This document shows positions 44,969 to 53,179 of a DNA stretch of 64,000 nucleotides, piece by piece. Source of the DNA: [Zimmermannella] faecalis ATCC 13722. Its GTDB lineage: Bacteria > Actinomycetota > Actinomycetes > Actinomycetales > Microbacteriaceae. Below the pieces are notes generated by a model that ran no database searches, was not told where the DNA came from, and was given only the letters and a program-made list of their open reading frames with translations. Each line of letters starts with the position of its first letter. Position 1 is the stretch's first letter. The stretch covers positions 62,001 through 126,000 of the forward strand of contig NZ_KB907077.1 in the NCBI RefSeq assembly GCF_000381765.1, in the 5' to 3' direction. The position numbers and the translations under genes were made by a program.

Positions 44969-46575
44969 GCGATGAGCGTCGCGGAGACGAGTTCGGCGAC
45001 GAGCTTCCCGAGGGCGAGCTGACCGCCGAAGACATTGCGAAGCTGCTCGGCGGCTCGCCATTCGACGACGGGCTCGACTTTGACACCGACTTCGCCGACG
45101 ACCTCGTCGCCGAAGAGGAACGCCTCAGCGAGCGCGAGGCCGAGCAGCGGCGGCAGCTCGACGAGACCGACTGGGAAGACGAGGCCGACCAGGTCTTTCA
45201 GGAGCTCATGGAGCGCGTCGGTGAGGGGCAGCCGCAGCCGCGGCTCGAGCCCACTCGGCGAGTGTGCGAGCTGCTCGGCGACATTCACCGCGCGTGGCCG
45301 ATGATTCACATCACGGGCACGAACGGGAAGTCGTCGACCGCGCGAATCGCCGAGTCGCTGCTGCGCGCCCACGGCCTGCGCACGGGCCTGCTCACGAGCC
45401 CGCACCTCGTGCGGCTCAACGAGCGCATCGGCATTGACGGGCTCCCGATCAGCGACGAGCGCCTCGTCGCGAACTGGCGCGACATCGAGCCGTTCCTCGC
45501 GATCGTGGATGCGGAGCTCGAGGAGGCGAACGAGGTTCGGCTCACGTTCTTCGAGGCGCTCACGGTGCTCGCGTTCGCGTGCTTCACCGACGCCCCGGTC
45601 GACGTCGCGATCGTCGAGGTCGGGATGGGCGGTGAGTGGGACTCGACGAACGTCGCCGACGGCGGCGTCGCGGTGTTCACTCCGATCTCGCTCGACCACC
45701 AGGGCCGCCTCGGCGACACGATCACCGAGATCGCGCGCACGAAGGCCGGCATCATCAAGCCCGGCGCGGCGGTCGTTTCGGCGGCACAGCCCGCCGACGC
45801 GGCGGCCGAGATCGCGGCGGCCGCGGCCGAGCGCGACGCGACCGTGTATGCCGAGCCCGACGCGTTCGCCGTCACGGCCGACCACATGGCGGTCGGCGGC
45901 CGACTCATCTCGGTGCGCGGCATCAACGGCCAGTACGACGACCTGCCCCTCGCGATCGCGGGGGAGTACCAGGCGCACAACGCCGCGCTTGCGCTCGCGG
46001 CGGTCGAGGCATTCTTCGGTGGCGAGCGCGAGCTGCTCACCGAGAACGTCGAGGCCGGCATCGCCGAGGCGCTCTCGCCCGGCCGCCTCGAGCTCGTCGG
46101 CGCGAACCCCGCGGTGGTCGTCGATGCGGCCCACAACCCCCACGGCGCGGCACACCTCGCGCAGGCCGTGAACGAGACGTATGCGTTCGACCAGCTCACG
46201 CTCGTGCTCGCCGTGCTCGAAGACAAGAACGTCGAGGGCATCGTGCGCCCGCTCGCGAACATCGCCGACCGCATCATCGTGACGCAGTCGGACTCGCCAC
46301 GCGCGATTGCCGCGTACGACCTCGCCGAGATGGTGCGCGACGTGCTCGGGGAGGAACTCTCCGAGCAGAAGCAGGTGCGGGTCATCGATCGCTCCGACGA
46401 GGCGCTCGCGACCGCGCGCGCCGAGGCCGCCGCCTTCGAGCTCGGCGAAGACGAGTACGGGCTGCCGCAGTCGGCGGGCGTGCTCGTCACCGGCTCGATC
46501 ACGCTCATCGGCGAGGCGTACGCTCTCGCACACGAGCAGGGCTGGAAGCAGGCACCGAGCGAGGGCGAGGAGTAG
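44965..46575 (+). CDS. folC: Folylpolyglutamate synthase / dihydrofolate synthase
   Basis: Adds glutamate to dihydropteroate or folates in the cytoplasm. 536 residues, longer than usual because of a highly acidic, charged N-terminal extension (about 1-75; e.g. [12 protein letters not shown]). The Mur-ligase-like core follows: [11 protein letters not shown]-loop (about 117), [30 protein letters not shown] and the C-terminal [12 protein letters not shown]-type motif (seen as [11 protein letters not shown]). Translationally coupled to ileS and followed after two bases by the DUF4233 gene. Confidence 0.95.
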   Translation: MSDERRGDEFGDELPEGELTAEDIAKLLGGSPFDDGLDFDTDFADDLVAEEERLSEREAEQRRQLDETDWEDEADQVFQELMERVGEGQPQPRLEPTRRVCELLGDIHRAWPMIHITGTNGKSSTARIAESLLRAHGLRTGLLTSPHLVRLNERIGIDGLPISDERLVANWRDIEPFLAIVDAELEEANEVRLTFFEALTVLAFACFTDAPVDVAIVEVGMGGEWDSTNVADGGVAVFTPISLDHQGRLGDTITEIARTKAGIIKPGAAVVSAAQPADAAAEIAAAAAERDATVYAEPDAFAVTADHMAVGGRLISVRGINGQYDDLPLAIAGEYQAHNAALALAAVEAFFGGERELLTENVEAGIAEALSPGRLELVGANPAVVVDAAHNPHGAAHLAQAVNETYAFDQLTLVLAVLEDKNVEGIVRPLANIADRIIVTQSDSPRAIAAYDLAEMVRDVLGEELSEQKQVRVIDRSDEALATARAEAAAFELGEDEYGLPQSAGVLVTGSITLIGEAYALAHEQGWKQAPSEGEE

Positions 46576-46577
46576 GA

Positions 46578-46979
46578 GTGGCTCGGAGGTACCGCGGCGT
46601 CACCGAGCAGCTCGGCTCGATTCTCATCGCCTTCGAGGTGATCGTGGTGTTCCTGGTCGCGCTCGCCCTGTTCGGCCTCGAGGCGCTCCCGCCCGTCGTC
46701 GCGCTCGGCGGCGGCGCGGTGTTCGTGCTCGCGTTCGTCGCAGGCGTGTACTTCCTGCGCAAACCCTGGGGTCGCTGGTACGTGCTCGGTCTGCAGATCG
46801 CGCTGACGCTGCTCGGCTTCTTCGAAGTGACCGTGTTTATTGTCGGCGCGCTGTTCCTCGCCGTGTGGGTGTTCTGCATGCTGCGCGGCGGCAAGATCGA
46901 CGCCGAACGCGCCCCGATCATCGCCGAGTATGAGCGGGCCCGCGCGGCCGGCGAACTCGACGAGCCGAGCACCACCTAG
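46578..46979 (+). CDS. DUF4233 membrane protein
   Basis: 133 residues with three or four hydrophobic helices and a short acidic C-terminal tail. The GTG at 46578 is placed by GAGTAGGAG, which overlaps the folC stop. The SILIAFEVIVVFLVALALFG helix and GRWYVLGLQIALTLLGFF are typical of the DUF4233 family, which almost always lies between folC and ndk in Actinobacteria. Function unknown. Confidence 0.9.
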   Translation: MARRYRGVTEQLGSILIAFEVIVVFLVALALFGLEALPPVVALGGGAVFVLAFVAGVYFLRKPWGRWYVLGLQIALTLLGFFEVTVFIVGALFLAVWVFCMLRGGKIDAERAPIIAEYERARAAGELDEPSTT

Positions 46980-47041
46980 CCGCAACCCGCTAACGTCATT
47001 GCGGGTGACGTGCCCGCAATCGTGAATTCAAGGAGTGAAGC

Positions 47042-47455
47042 ATGACCGAACAGACACTCGTACTCGTGAAGCCCGACGGCGTTCGCCGTAACCTCATTGG
47101 CGAGGTCATCGCCCGAATCGAGCGCAAGGGCTACGTCGTCACCGACCTGCGCTACGTGCAGGCGACGCGCGAGCTGCTCACCGAGCACTACGCCGAGCAC
47201 GTCGGCAAGCCGTTCTTCGAGCCGCTCGTCGAGTTCATGATGTCGGGCCCGACCGTCGCGATTCGCGTCGAGGGTGACTCGGTCGTCGAGGGCTTCCGCT
47301 CGCTCGCGGGTGCGACGAACCCGACGACCGCGGCGCCCGGCACGATCCGCGGCGACCTCGGCCGCGACTGGGGCAAGAAGGTCATCGAGAACCTCGTGCA
47401 CGGCTCCGACTCGACGCTCTCGGCCGAGCGCGAGCTCGCCATCTGGTTCAGCTAG
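47042..47455 (+). CDS. ndk: Nucleoside diphosphate kinase
   Basis: 137 residues. Transfers the terminal phosphate between nucleoside triphosphates and diphosphates through a phospho-His, here His119 in NLVHGSDS. KPDGVRRNLIGEV and the family core are intact. ATG 47042 follows AAGGAGTG. Last gene of the ileS-folC-DUF4233-ndk run; a large palindrome follows 52 bases after the stop. Confidence 0.97.
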   Translation: MTEQTLVLVKPDGVRRNLIGEVIARIERKGYVVTDLRYVQATRELLTEHYAEHVGKPFFEPLVEFMMSGPTVAIRVEGDSVVEGFRSLAGATNPTTAAPGTIRGDLGRDWGKKVIENLVHGSDSTLSAERELAIWFS

Positions 47456-47507
47456 GGCTTCTCGCACCCACGCGAATGGTCGCGCCGGGTTTGCGGTGCA
47501 GATTTTT

Positions 47508-47578
47508 GGACGATCTCCGAGATTTTGGGGTTTGAACGGGCTCAGCCCGTTCAAACCCCAAAATCTCAGAGATCGTCC
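47508..47578. repeat. Large near-perfect palindrome between ndk and the DUF559 gene
   Basis: 35-base arms (47508-47542 and 47544-47578) with one mismatch. It lies between convergent genes, 52 bases past ndk and 11 bases from the stop of the minus-strand gene, so it could be a bidirectional terminator, though it is longer than needed and lacks T-runs. The arm sequence is unrelated to the CTGACGGCAATTTGC element. Only one copy is in the window. Confidence 0.8.
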
Positions 47579-47589
47579 GTGTTTCCGGG

Positions 47590-48438
47590 CTAGACCGCGA
47601 AGGGTGTGACGCGGCGCGACGACGGGTATCGGTGCCGTTCGGTGCGGACCATCGAGAGGATCTGCGCCTCGCACTCGTCCCAGCGCTCGATGATGTCCCA
47701 GTACGTGAACCGCAGCATCGAGTATCCGAGCGACTCGAAGTAGCGGTCCTTCTTGCGATCGCGGATAAAATCAGCTTGATTCGAGTGGTAGGCAAAGCCG
47801 TCGCACTCGACGGCGAGGTAGTCGCCGATGAGAAAGTCGAGCTCGAACACACCGACCTTCACGTGTGTGCGGTGCTTGATGCCGAGCTGGCCCAGCCGCA
47901 CTCGCACGAGCGACTCAAGCGCCGAGTCGGCACGGTGCCCCGAGAGCGCAATCGCGCGCTGGAGCTTTTCTTTCGCGAGCGGGTGCCCGTCAAGCGCCGT
48001 GATGTCGAGCGCGCGCCGGGCCATCTCGTCGAGGATCGCCACGAGCTCGTCGAGTTCGCAGCAGTCCTGGGCGCACAGCAAGATTCCCTCGTGGCTGTCG
48101 AGGGGGTCTTCGGGGAGGCCGAGGGTGGGCAAGTGATGCCACGTTTTACCAAGCCCGTAGGCGCCCACCCGCAGGTGCAGCTCCCTGAACTCCGGTGTCC
48201 AGAATCCGAGGTGCTGCAGCGCACTGAGGCAGGTGACGGTGCCGCGGGCGATCCGGGCGCGCCCGAACATCGTGAGCGGCGTCGTGGGTAGGCGATACCA
48301 GCCGCGCTGCTGTCTCGTTAACCGCCCAGCCGCGACGAGCTTGCCGATGGTGTGCCGGTCGTAACCGAGGCCATGGAGTTCCTCGGTCGAGATGACCTGG
48401 TGCTTGCGGTTGAGGTAGGCGTCGAGATCGTCGTGCAT
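47590..48438 (-). CDS. AbiEi-like antitoxin domain plus DUF559 (Vsr-like nuclease fold) protein
   Basis: 282 residues. The N-terminal part (about 1-60; ISTEELHGLGYDRHTIGKLVAAGRL ... RGWYRL) resembles the AbiEi winged-helix antitoxin domain. The C-terminal part (about 190-265) has DFLIGDYLAVECDGFAYHSN, FIRDRKKDRYFESLGYSMLRF and TYWDIIE, matching DUF559, a Vsr-like PD-(D/E)XK fold with candidate Asp/Glu ligands. No AbiEii toxin gene is adjacent, so it is a solitary gene, common in Actinobacteria. It may be a nuclease with its own DNA-binding module; activity is not shown. Confidence 0.8.
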   Translation of the reverse strand: MHDDLDAYLNRKHQVISTEELHGLGYDRHTIGKLVAAGRLTRQQRGWYRLPTTPLTMFGRARIARGTVTCLSALQHLGFWTPEFRELHLRVGAYGLGKTWHHLPTLGLPEDPLDSHEGILLCAQDCCELDELVAILDEMARRALDITALDGHPLAKEKLQRAIALSGHRADSALESLVRVRLGQLGIKHRTHVKVGVFELDFLIGDYLAVECDGFAYHSNQADFIRDRKKDRYFESLGYSMLRFTYWDIIERWDECEAQILSMVRTERHRYPSSRRVTPFAV

Positions 48439-48491
48439 GGCCGGAAGCCTGCCCCTCGACCCAACGAAGACGGCGTGGACTGGAGACGACC

Positions 48492-48513
48492 TGTGGACAG
48501 CTGCGTATCCACA
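48492..48513. promoter_or_regulatory. Inverted repeat with DnaA-box-like halves
   Basis: TGTGGA and TCCACA, separated by ten bases, lie 55 bases upstream of the AbiEi/DUF559 gene. Each half extends to a near DnaA box (GTATCCACA at 48505-48513). A single pair is not an origin; autoregulation by the adjacent winged-helix protein is one possibility. Confidence 0.35.
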
Positions 48514-48559
48514 ACGCGTTCGGAAGTCAGCCGAGCACGTGCGTCAAGCGCGGAAAACA

Positions 48560-48598
48560 GTTGCGGCCCTCGTCTCTGGTGGAGACGAGGGCCGCAAC
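48560..48598 (-). terminator. Terminator after the ureohydrolase gene
   Basis: A 17-bp perfect stem (48560-48576 with 48582-48598) and 5-base loop. On the minus strand it is followed by TGTTTTCC, 34 bases past the stop of the agmatinase-family gene, so it is a strong rho-independent terminator for that transcript. Confidence 0.88.
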
Positions 48599-48631
48599 CG
48601 CTCGGGGGTTGCCGAGTTATGGGCTGGCTCG

Positions 48632-49597
48632 CTAGGGGTGGGCGGCCATCGCGCTGATGATTTCGTAGGCGACGTGGGATGCGCTCATGGCCGTGATCTG
48701 CGCGTGGTCGTACGCGGGAGACACCTCGACGACGTCGGCGCCAACGACGTTGAAGCCCGAGAACTCGCGGAGCATGCGCAGCAGCTCGCGGCTCGTCATG
48801 CCACCGGCCTCGGGCGTTCCCGTGCCGGGGGCGTGCGCCGGGTCGAGCACGTCGATGTCGACCGAGAGGTAGACGGGGCGGTCGCCGAGGCGCGCGCGCA
48901 TGCGCTCGATCGCGACCGGTACGCCCTCGTTCTCGATTTCGTCGGTCGAGATGATCGCGAACCCGAGGCGCTCGTCGTCGCGCAGGTCTTGCTTGCTGTA
49001 GAGCGGGCCGCGGGTGCCGACGTGCAGGCTCGCCTCGAGGTCGATGAGCCCCTCTTCAGAGGCGCGGCGGAACGGCGTGCCGTGGGTGACCGGGGCGCCG
49101 AAGTAGGTGTCCCACGTGTCGAGGTGCGCGTCGAAGTGCACGACCGCGACGGGCCCGTGCTGCTTCGCGACCGAGCGGAGCATCGGCAGGGCAAGCGTGT
49201 GGTCGCCGCCAATCGCGACGAGCCGGGCGCCCGACGCGCGAAGCTCGTCGGCGCCGCGTTCCATGTCGGCGACGGCCTCGGAGATATCGAACGGGTTCAC
49301 GGGAATGTCGCCGGCGTCGACGACCTGCACCTCGGCGAACGGGGCGATGTCGACCGCGGGGTTGTACGGGCGCAGCAGGCGGGATGCTTCGCGCACGTGC
49401 GAGGGCCCGAACCGGGTGCCGGGGCGGTAGCTCACGCCGCTGTCGAACGGCACGCCCACGACGATGACGTCAGCCGAGTCGACGTCGTCGAGCCGGGGGA
49501 GTCGCGCGAACGTGGCAATGTCGGCGAACCGAGGCGACTTGCTCGCGTCGGCCGGACCAAGCTTGCCGCTGTCAAACTTCACGTAGTCGGGGCCCAT
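48632..49597 (-). CDS. speB: Agmatinase-family ureohydrolase
   Basis: 321 residues, arginase/agmatinase fold that hydrolyses a guanidino compound to urea and an amine (or acts on a related substrate), needing two metal ions. The metal motifs GGDHT, DAHLD and [10 protein letters not shown] are intact, and the substrate loop has [13 protein letters not shown]. The true substrate may be agmatine, guanidinobutyrate, guanidinopropionate or another guanidino compound; family members differ in only a few loop residues. ATG 49597 follows GCGAGG. A strong palindromic operator candidate lies just upstream. Confidence 0.88.
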   Translation of the reverse strand: MGPDYVKFDSGKLGPADASKSPRFADIATFARLPRLDDVDSADVIVVGVPFDSGVSYRPGTRFGPSHVREASRLLRPYNPAVDIAPFAEVQVVDAGDIPVNPFDISEAVADMERGADELRASGARLVAIGGDHTLALPMLRSVAKQHGPVAVVHFDAHLDTWDTYFGAPVTHGTPFRRASEEGLIDLEASLHVGTRGPLYSKQDLRDDERLGFAIISTDEIENEGVPVAIERMRARLGDRPVYLSVDIDVLDPAHAPGTGTPEAGGMTSRELLRMLREFSGFNVVGADVVEVSPAYDHAQITAMSASHVAYEIISAMAAHP

Positions 49598-49605
49598 CTT
49601 ATCCT

Positions 49606-49635
49606 CGCAATAGAAAACAAATGTTGTGTATTGCG
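49606..49635. promoter_or_regulatory. Operator candidate 1 (before speB)
   Basis: A concentric dyad centred at 49620.5: outer arms CGCAATA/TATTGCG and inner AACA/TGTT around AA. The core GAAAACAAATGTT (49613-49625) recurs exactly at 50395-50407. It lies 9 bases upstream of the speB start on the minus strand, where a repressor would block transcription or early elongation. Confidence 0.7.
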
Positions 49636-49727
49636 AAACTACGACGCGATCGAACCTCGCGCAAGTCGCGAGCCGGCGGGCTGGGTGGTCGGGTGCGCGG
49701 CGAAGCGGGTGACGGGACGCGTGCGGC

Positions 49728-50306
49728 TCAGCGCCTGCTGCTCCAGGGTGCCGGCACGAGGATCCAGATGACCCGCGTCGCCTCGTTGCAGTGCCAGCTG
49801 TGCGGCTCGTCGCCGTGGAACGTCACGGTGTCGCCCGGCTTCAAACGGGTCGACGACGTGCTGAATCGCAGCTCGAGTTCGCCCGAGATGATGTGCAATA
49901 CCTCGACGTCGCAGTTGATTGTGTAAAGCTCGTCGCCGCCGTCGGCGCCGGCCTCGATCGTGGAGTGGATGACCTGCACGGCCGACTGCCCGCGCGGCGT
50001 CACCAGCTGTTCGCGCGCCCCGAAGCCGCCGAGATTGATGTGCGGCGCCGAGTCGAGGTGCACGACCGCGGTATCGGGCTGATCAAACAGACTGCCGATC
50101 GTCACTGACAGCACCTGGCACAGTGCGTGCAGGGTCGCGACACTCGGCGAGGTTTCGTCGCGCTCGACGCGCGAGAGGTACCCCTTCGAGAGCCCCGTGC
50201 CCGAGGCAACCTCGGCGAGCGTGAGCCCTTGCGCTCGGCGGGCGGCGCGCAGCTTCGCGCCGATTCGGGCGGCCTGGGACTCTGCCTGTGGCGAGATTCC
50301 GCGCAT
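49728..50306 (-). CDS. XRE-family regulator with C-terminal cupin sensor
   Basis: 192 residues. The N-terminal HTH_3 domain (about 15-70) has [27 protein letters not shown]-type features; the C-terminal cupin (about 110-190) holds [17 protein letters not shown]. Such regulators often control amine or amino-acid catabolism genes and sense a small molecule in the cupin. ATG 50306 follows AAGGAA. It lies between speB and the divergent transporter operon, and identical core sites stand before both, so it is the probable regulator of both. Confidence 0.88.
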   Translation of the reverse strand: MRGISPQAESQAARIGAKLRAARRAQGLTLAEVASGTGLSKGYLSRVERDETSPSVATLHALCQVLSVTIGSLFDQPDTAVVHLDSAPHINLGGFGAREQLVTPRGQSAVQVIHSTIEAGADGGDELYTINCDVEVLHIISGELELRFSTSSTRLKPGDTVTFHGDEPHSWHCNEATRVIWILVPAPWSSRR

Positions 50307-50394
50307 CGGGTTCCTTTCGGTGGGTGGCCTCCAGTATCCACCAGTGCCCGCACATCCTCGCGAGGCGCGAGCGCGCGCGATGGGTTGCATTAGA

Positions 50395-50414
50395 GAAAAC
50401 AAATGTTTCATACT
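50395..50414. promoter_or_regulatory. Operator candidate 2 and -10 box of the transporter operon
   Basis: The 13-base core GAAAACAAATGTT (50395-50407), identical to that before speB, lies immediately upstream of CATACT (50409-50414), a good -10 hexamer for the plus-strand operon. A protein bound here would cover the promoter. The AAACA/TGTTT arms extend the dyad to 12 bases. Confidence 0.7.
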
Positions 50415-50476
50415 GGGTGAACACCGCGCGACGTTCGCGGACGCCGGCCACGGCGAGAACCCCCTCGGAGGACTCA

Positions 50477-50953
50477 ATGACGAACCCCATCCCGACGTCC
50501 GGCGCTGCCGACGCAACGGCAACCGACATCACGGTCGACGACATTGCGACCGCCGCCCAGGCAATTGTCGACGCGTTCGCAGCGAACGACGAGGCCGACT
50601 ACTTCGGCCGGTTCGCGCCCGACTGCTCGTTCGCGTTCCACACCGACGGCGTGATTCACACCGAGCGCGACGCGTGGCAGCAGGGATGGCGCGAGCTGCG
50701 CGCCGACGGATGGGAAGTGCTCGAGTGCCACAGCCTCGTGACGCACATCCAGCTCATCCCCGAGGGCGGCATTTTCGTGCACGAGCTCGAGACGACGGCC
50801 CGCACCGGCGACGACACCGAGACCTACCGCGAACGTGAAACGATCGTGTTCACGCGCCGCGACGGCGAACTCGTCGCGGTGCACGAGCACCTCTCGACAA
50901 TCGACGACACCGCGGCCGACACCCAGACCGACGCAAGTGAGGCAGCGGCATGA
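50477..50953 (+). CDS. NTF2/SnoaL-like protein
   Basis: 158 residues. After a 20-residue polar N-terminus, the alpha+beta barrel pattern (AQAIVDAFAANDEADYFGRF, FHTDGVIHTERDAWQQGW, FVHELETTART, RRDGELVAVHEHLS) fits the NTF2-like/SnoaL_3 group, which bind or isomerise small molecules. ATG 50477 follows CGGAGGA. It is first in an operon with an NCS1 permease and a cyclase-like hydrolase; an accessory enzymatic or binding role in the same pathway is inferred. Confidence 0.75.
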   Translation: MTNPIPTSGAADATATDITVDDIATAAQAIVDAFAANDEADYFGRFAPDCSFAFHTDGVIHTERDAWQQGWRELRADGWEVLECHSLVTHIQLIPEGGIFVHELETTARTGDDTETYRERETIVFTRRDGELVAVHEHLSTIDDTAADTQTDASEAAA

Positions 50954-52317
50954 GCCATGACGTGACCACCGAATCTGCCGACGCGACCCAGGCCGAGGGG
51001 CCGATTCGCGGCACCCTCGGCGGCGGGCGCATCCTGCTCATCTGGCTCGCCGCGAACCTCGTCGTGACGACGCTCCTCACCGGCACGCTCTTCGTGCCCG
51101 GCGTCACCTTCGCCGAATCGGCGCTCTGGATTGTCGTCGGCACCGTGCTCGGCGCCTGCGTGCTCACCCTCATCGCCGTCATGGGCGTGCGCACGGGCCT
51201 GTCGACCATGGCGCTCACGAAGGGGTCGTTCGGCCTGCGCGGCTCGATCGTGCCCGCGCTGTCGAACCTCGTGATTCTCATGGGCTGGTCGTGGGTGCAG
51301 GCGATGCTCGCCGGCATCTCGCTCGACTACCTCATCTACAGCTGGACCGGCTTCTCGAACCCCGCGCTGTTCGCCGCCCTGTGCGAGATCGTCGTCGTGC
51401 TGCTCGCGATCTTCGGGCACGAGGGCATCGCGAAGATCGAGCCGCTGCTCGGCATCGTCATTCTCGGCTTCATGGCGTACGTCTTCATCACCGCGTTCGG
51501 GCAGCACTCGCTCAGCGAGTACCTGCAGCTGCAGGCCGACCCCGAGCTCGGCATGACCGGGCTCAGCGTGTTCGACATCGTCTTCGCCACGGCGATCTCG
51601 TGGACCGTGCTCTCGGCCGACCTCACCCGCCCCGCCCGCACGCCCCGCGGCGGCGCGACCGGCGCGGCGATCGGCTACACGCTCTCGACCGTGCTCGCGA
51701 TGATGCTCGGCGCCGTCGCGATCTCGTACGTGCTGCTCGAGGGCGGCGAGGCGATCCCGTTCGACCCGACCGTGATTATCGACGCGTTCGGTGCGCCGCT
51801 CGCGATCGTGATGTTCCTGTCGGTCATGGCGACGAACACCATGGTCGTGTTCGGCATGACGCTCTCGCTGCAGCACGCGTTCCCCCTGAAGAAGCCGCTC
51901 CCGTTCGTGCCGACGGCGATCGGCGTCGGCATTGTCTCGGTGATCGGGTCGACCTGGCTCGGGCTGCTCGACCAGTTCACGACGTTCCTCTCGACCATCG
52001 GCGCCCCGTTTATTCCGGTGTTTGCCGTCATGATTATCGACTACTACGTCGCGCGCCGCGGCGTGTACGACCGCGACATTCTGCGCCACAGCGGCGGCAA
52101 GTACTGGTTCGCGGGCGGCTGGAACCTCGGCGCGATCCTCGCGTGGGTCGTCGGCGGTGTCACCTACTGGGTGCTCGCGTTCGTGTGGCTGTCGCCGGTC
52201 GGCGCGGCCCTGCCCACCGTGCTCGTGTCGGCGCTCGTTTATCTTGTGTGGGTGAAGGCCACCCGAATCACCGCCGAACCCGGCGCCCGCTCGCGCCACC
52301 TTGCCGAGGAGTCGTAG
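50950..52317 (+). CDS. NCS1-family nucleobase/cation symporter
   Basis: 455 residues, about 12 helices. GTLGGGRILLIWLAANLVV, MALTKGSFGLRGSIVPA and the central GWSWVQAMLAGISLDYLIY fit the NCS1 transporters, which import purines, pyrimidines, hydantoins, allantoin and related compounds; FAVMIIDYYVARRGVYD is the usual late motif. It overlaps the upstream gene by four bases. The natural substrate is probably the compound processed by the ureohydrolase or cyclase. Confidence 0.88.
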   Translation: MSHDVTTESADATQAEGPIRGTLGGGRILLIWLAANLVVTTLLTGTLFVPGVTFAESALWIVVGTVLGACVLTLIAVMGVRTGLSTMALTKGSFGLRGSIVPALSNLVILMGWSWVQAMLAGISLDYLIYSWTGFSNPALFAALCEIVVVLLAIFGHEGIAKIEPLLGIVILGFMAYVFITAFGQHSLSEYLQLQADPELGMTGLSVFDIVFATAISWTVLSADLTRPARTPRGGATGAAIGYTLSTVLAMMLGAVAISYVLLEGGEAIPFDPTVIIDAFGAPLAIVMFLSVMATNTMVVFGMTLSLQHAFPLKKPLPFVPTAIGVGIVSVIGSTWLGLLDQFTTFLSTIGAPFIPVFAVMIIDYYVARRGVYDRDILRHSGGKYWFAGGWNLGAILAWVVGGVTYWVLAFVWLSPVGAALPTVLVSALVYLVWVKATRITAEPGARSRHLAEES

Positions 52318-52321
52318 CGGC

Positions 52322-52984
52322 GTGTTCGTCGACCTCGCGCATCCGCTTCGCTCGGGCATGCCGGTGTTCCCCGGCGATCCCGCGGTCGCGGTGCGCCCGG
52401 CCGCCGAGCTCGAGCGCGACGGCTTCGCGGTCGCCCGGCTCGAGCTCGGCAGCCACAGCGGCACGCACGTGGATGCGCCGGCGCACTCGATCGCGGGCGG
52501 CCGCACGATCGACGCGGTCGGGCTCGACGAACTCGTCGGCGACGCGGTTGTCGTGCAGCTGCCGGGGCTCGCGCCGCGCGAGGTGATTTCGCGCGCGCGG
52601 CTCGCGCCCCTGCTGGATGCGGGGCTCGGCGGCGCGCGCATCGTGCTGCTCGCGACCGGCTGGGATACGCGGTGGGGCACGCCCGACTATTTCGCGCATC
52701 CGACCCTCGACCCCGACGCCTGCCGAGCCCTCCTCGACGCGGGGATGCACGTGCTCGGCGTCGACACCCTCAACCCCGACCCCTCCGACGGCGCCGACCT
52801 GCCGGTGCACGGAGCGGTGCTCGGCGGTGACCATCTCATTGTCGAGAACCTGCGGAGGCTCACCGAACTGCCGGCACGGGTGCGCTTCGCCGGAGTTCCG
52901 CTCCGAATCGCCGAGGGCGACGGCAGCCCGATTCGGGCGTACGCCGAAGTCGAATACTCCTGCTGCCCGGTGTCACAAAAGTGA
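52322..52984 (+). CDS. Cyclase-family hydrolase (kynurenine formamidase-like)
   Basis: 220 residues. The metal motif HSGTHVDAPAH and the N-terminal DLAHPLRSGMPVFPGDP are diagnostic of the cyclase/kynurenine formamidase superfamily, metal-dependent amide or imide hydrolases. VLGVDTLNPDPSDGADLPVH is the late motif. The start is the GTG at 52322, four bases after the permease stop. The substrate may be a formamide, a cyclic imide or a lactone; the context suggests a nitrogen compound. Confidence 0.88.
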   Translation: MFVDLAHPLRSGMPVFPGDPAVAVRPAAELERDGFAVARLELGSHSGTHVDAPAHSIAGGRTIDAVGLDELVGDAVVVQLPGLAPREVISRARLAPLLDAGLGGARIVLLATGWDTRWGTPDYFAHPTLDPDACRALLDAGMHVLGVDTLNPDPSDGADLPVHGAVLGGDHLIVENLRRLTELPARVRFAGVPLRIAEGDGSPIRAYAEVEYSCCPVSQK

Positions 52985-53009
52985 CCCGGGCAGCGAAGGT
53001 GTTGCGTGC

Positions 53010-53015
53010 CATAAT
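53010..53015 (+). promoter_or_regulatory. Candidate -10 box of rne
   Basis: CATAAT at 53010-53015 precedes a leader of about 155 bases before the rne start. Long leaders on rne are used for autoregulation in other bacteria; no specific structure is claimed here beyond a GGGG/CCCC-rich stretch at about 53050-53065. Confidence 0.4.
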
Positions 53016-53179
53016 GAGTGCGTGCGCGAGAGCGCATCGAGACTTTCGGGGGAGACCCCGGCCGCACCAGCGGCACGACGCAGAGCGTCGACAGACTTCC
53101 CGCGGAAAACCCCGCGGCCAACACAGAGTTCCGACCAGGAATCGCAGACGCGACTGGCCGGTAGTAGCAGGAGCACCCA

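Noticed and set aside
48491-48513. Possible replication origin from two DnaA-box-like sequences
   Set aside because: Only two imperfect boxes, no AT-rich unwinding region, and no dnaA or dnaN genes nearby.
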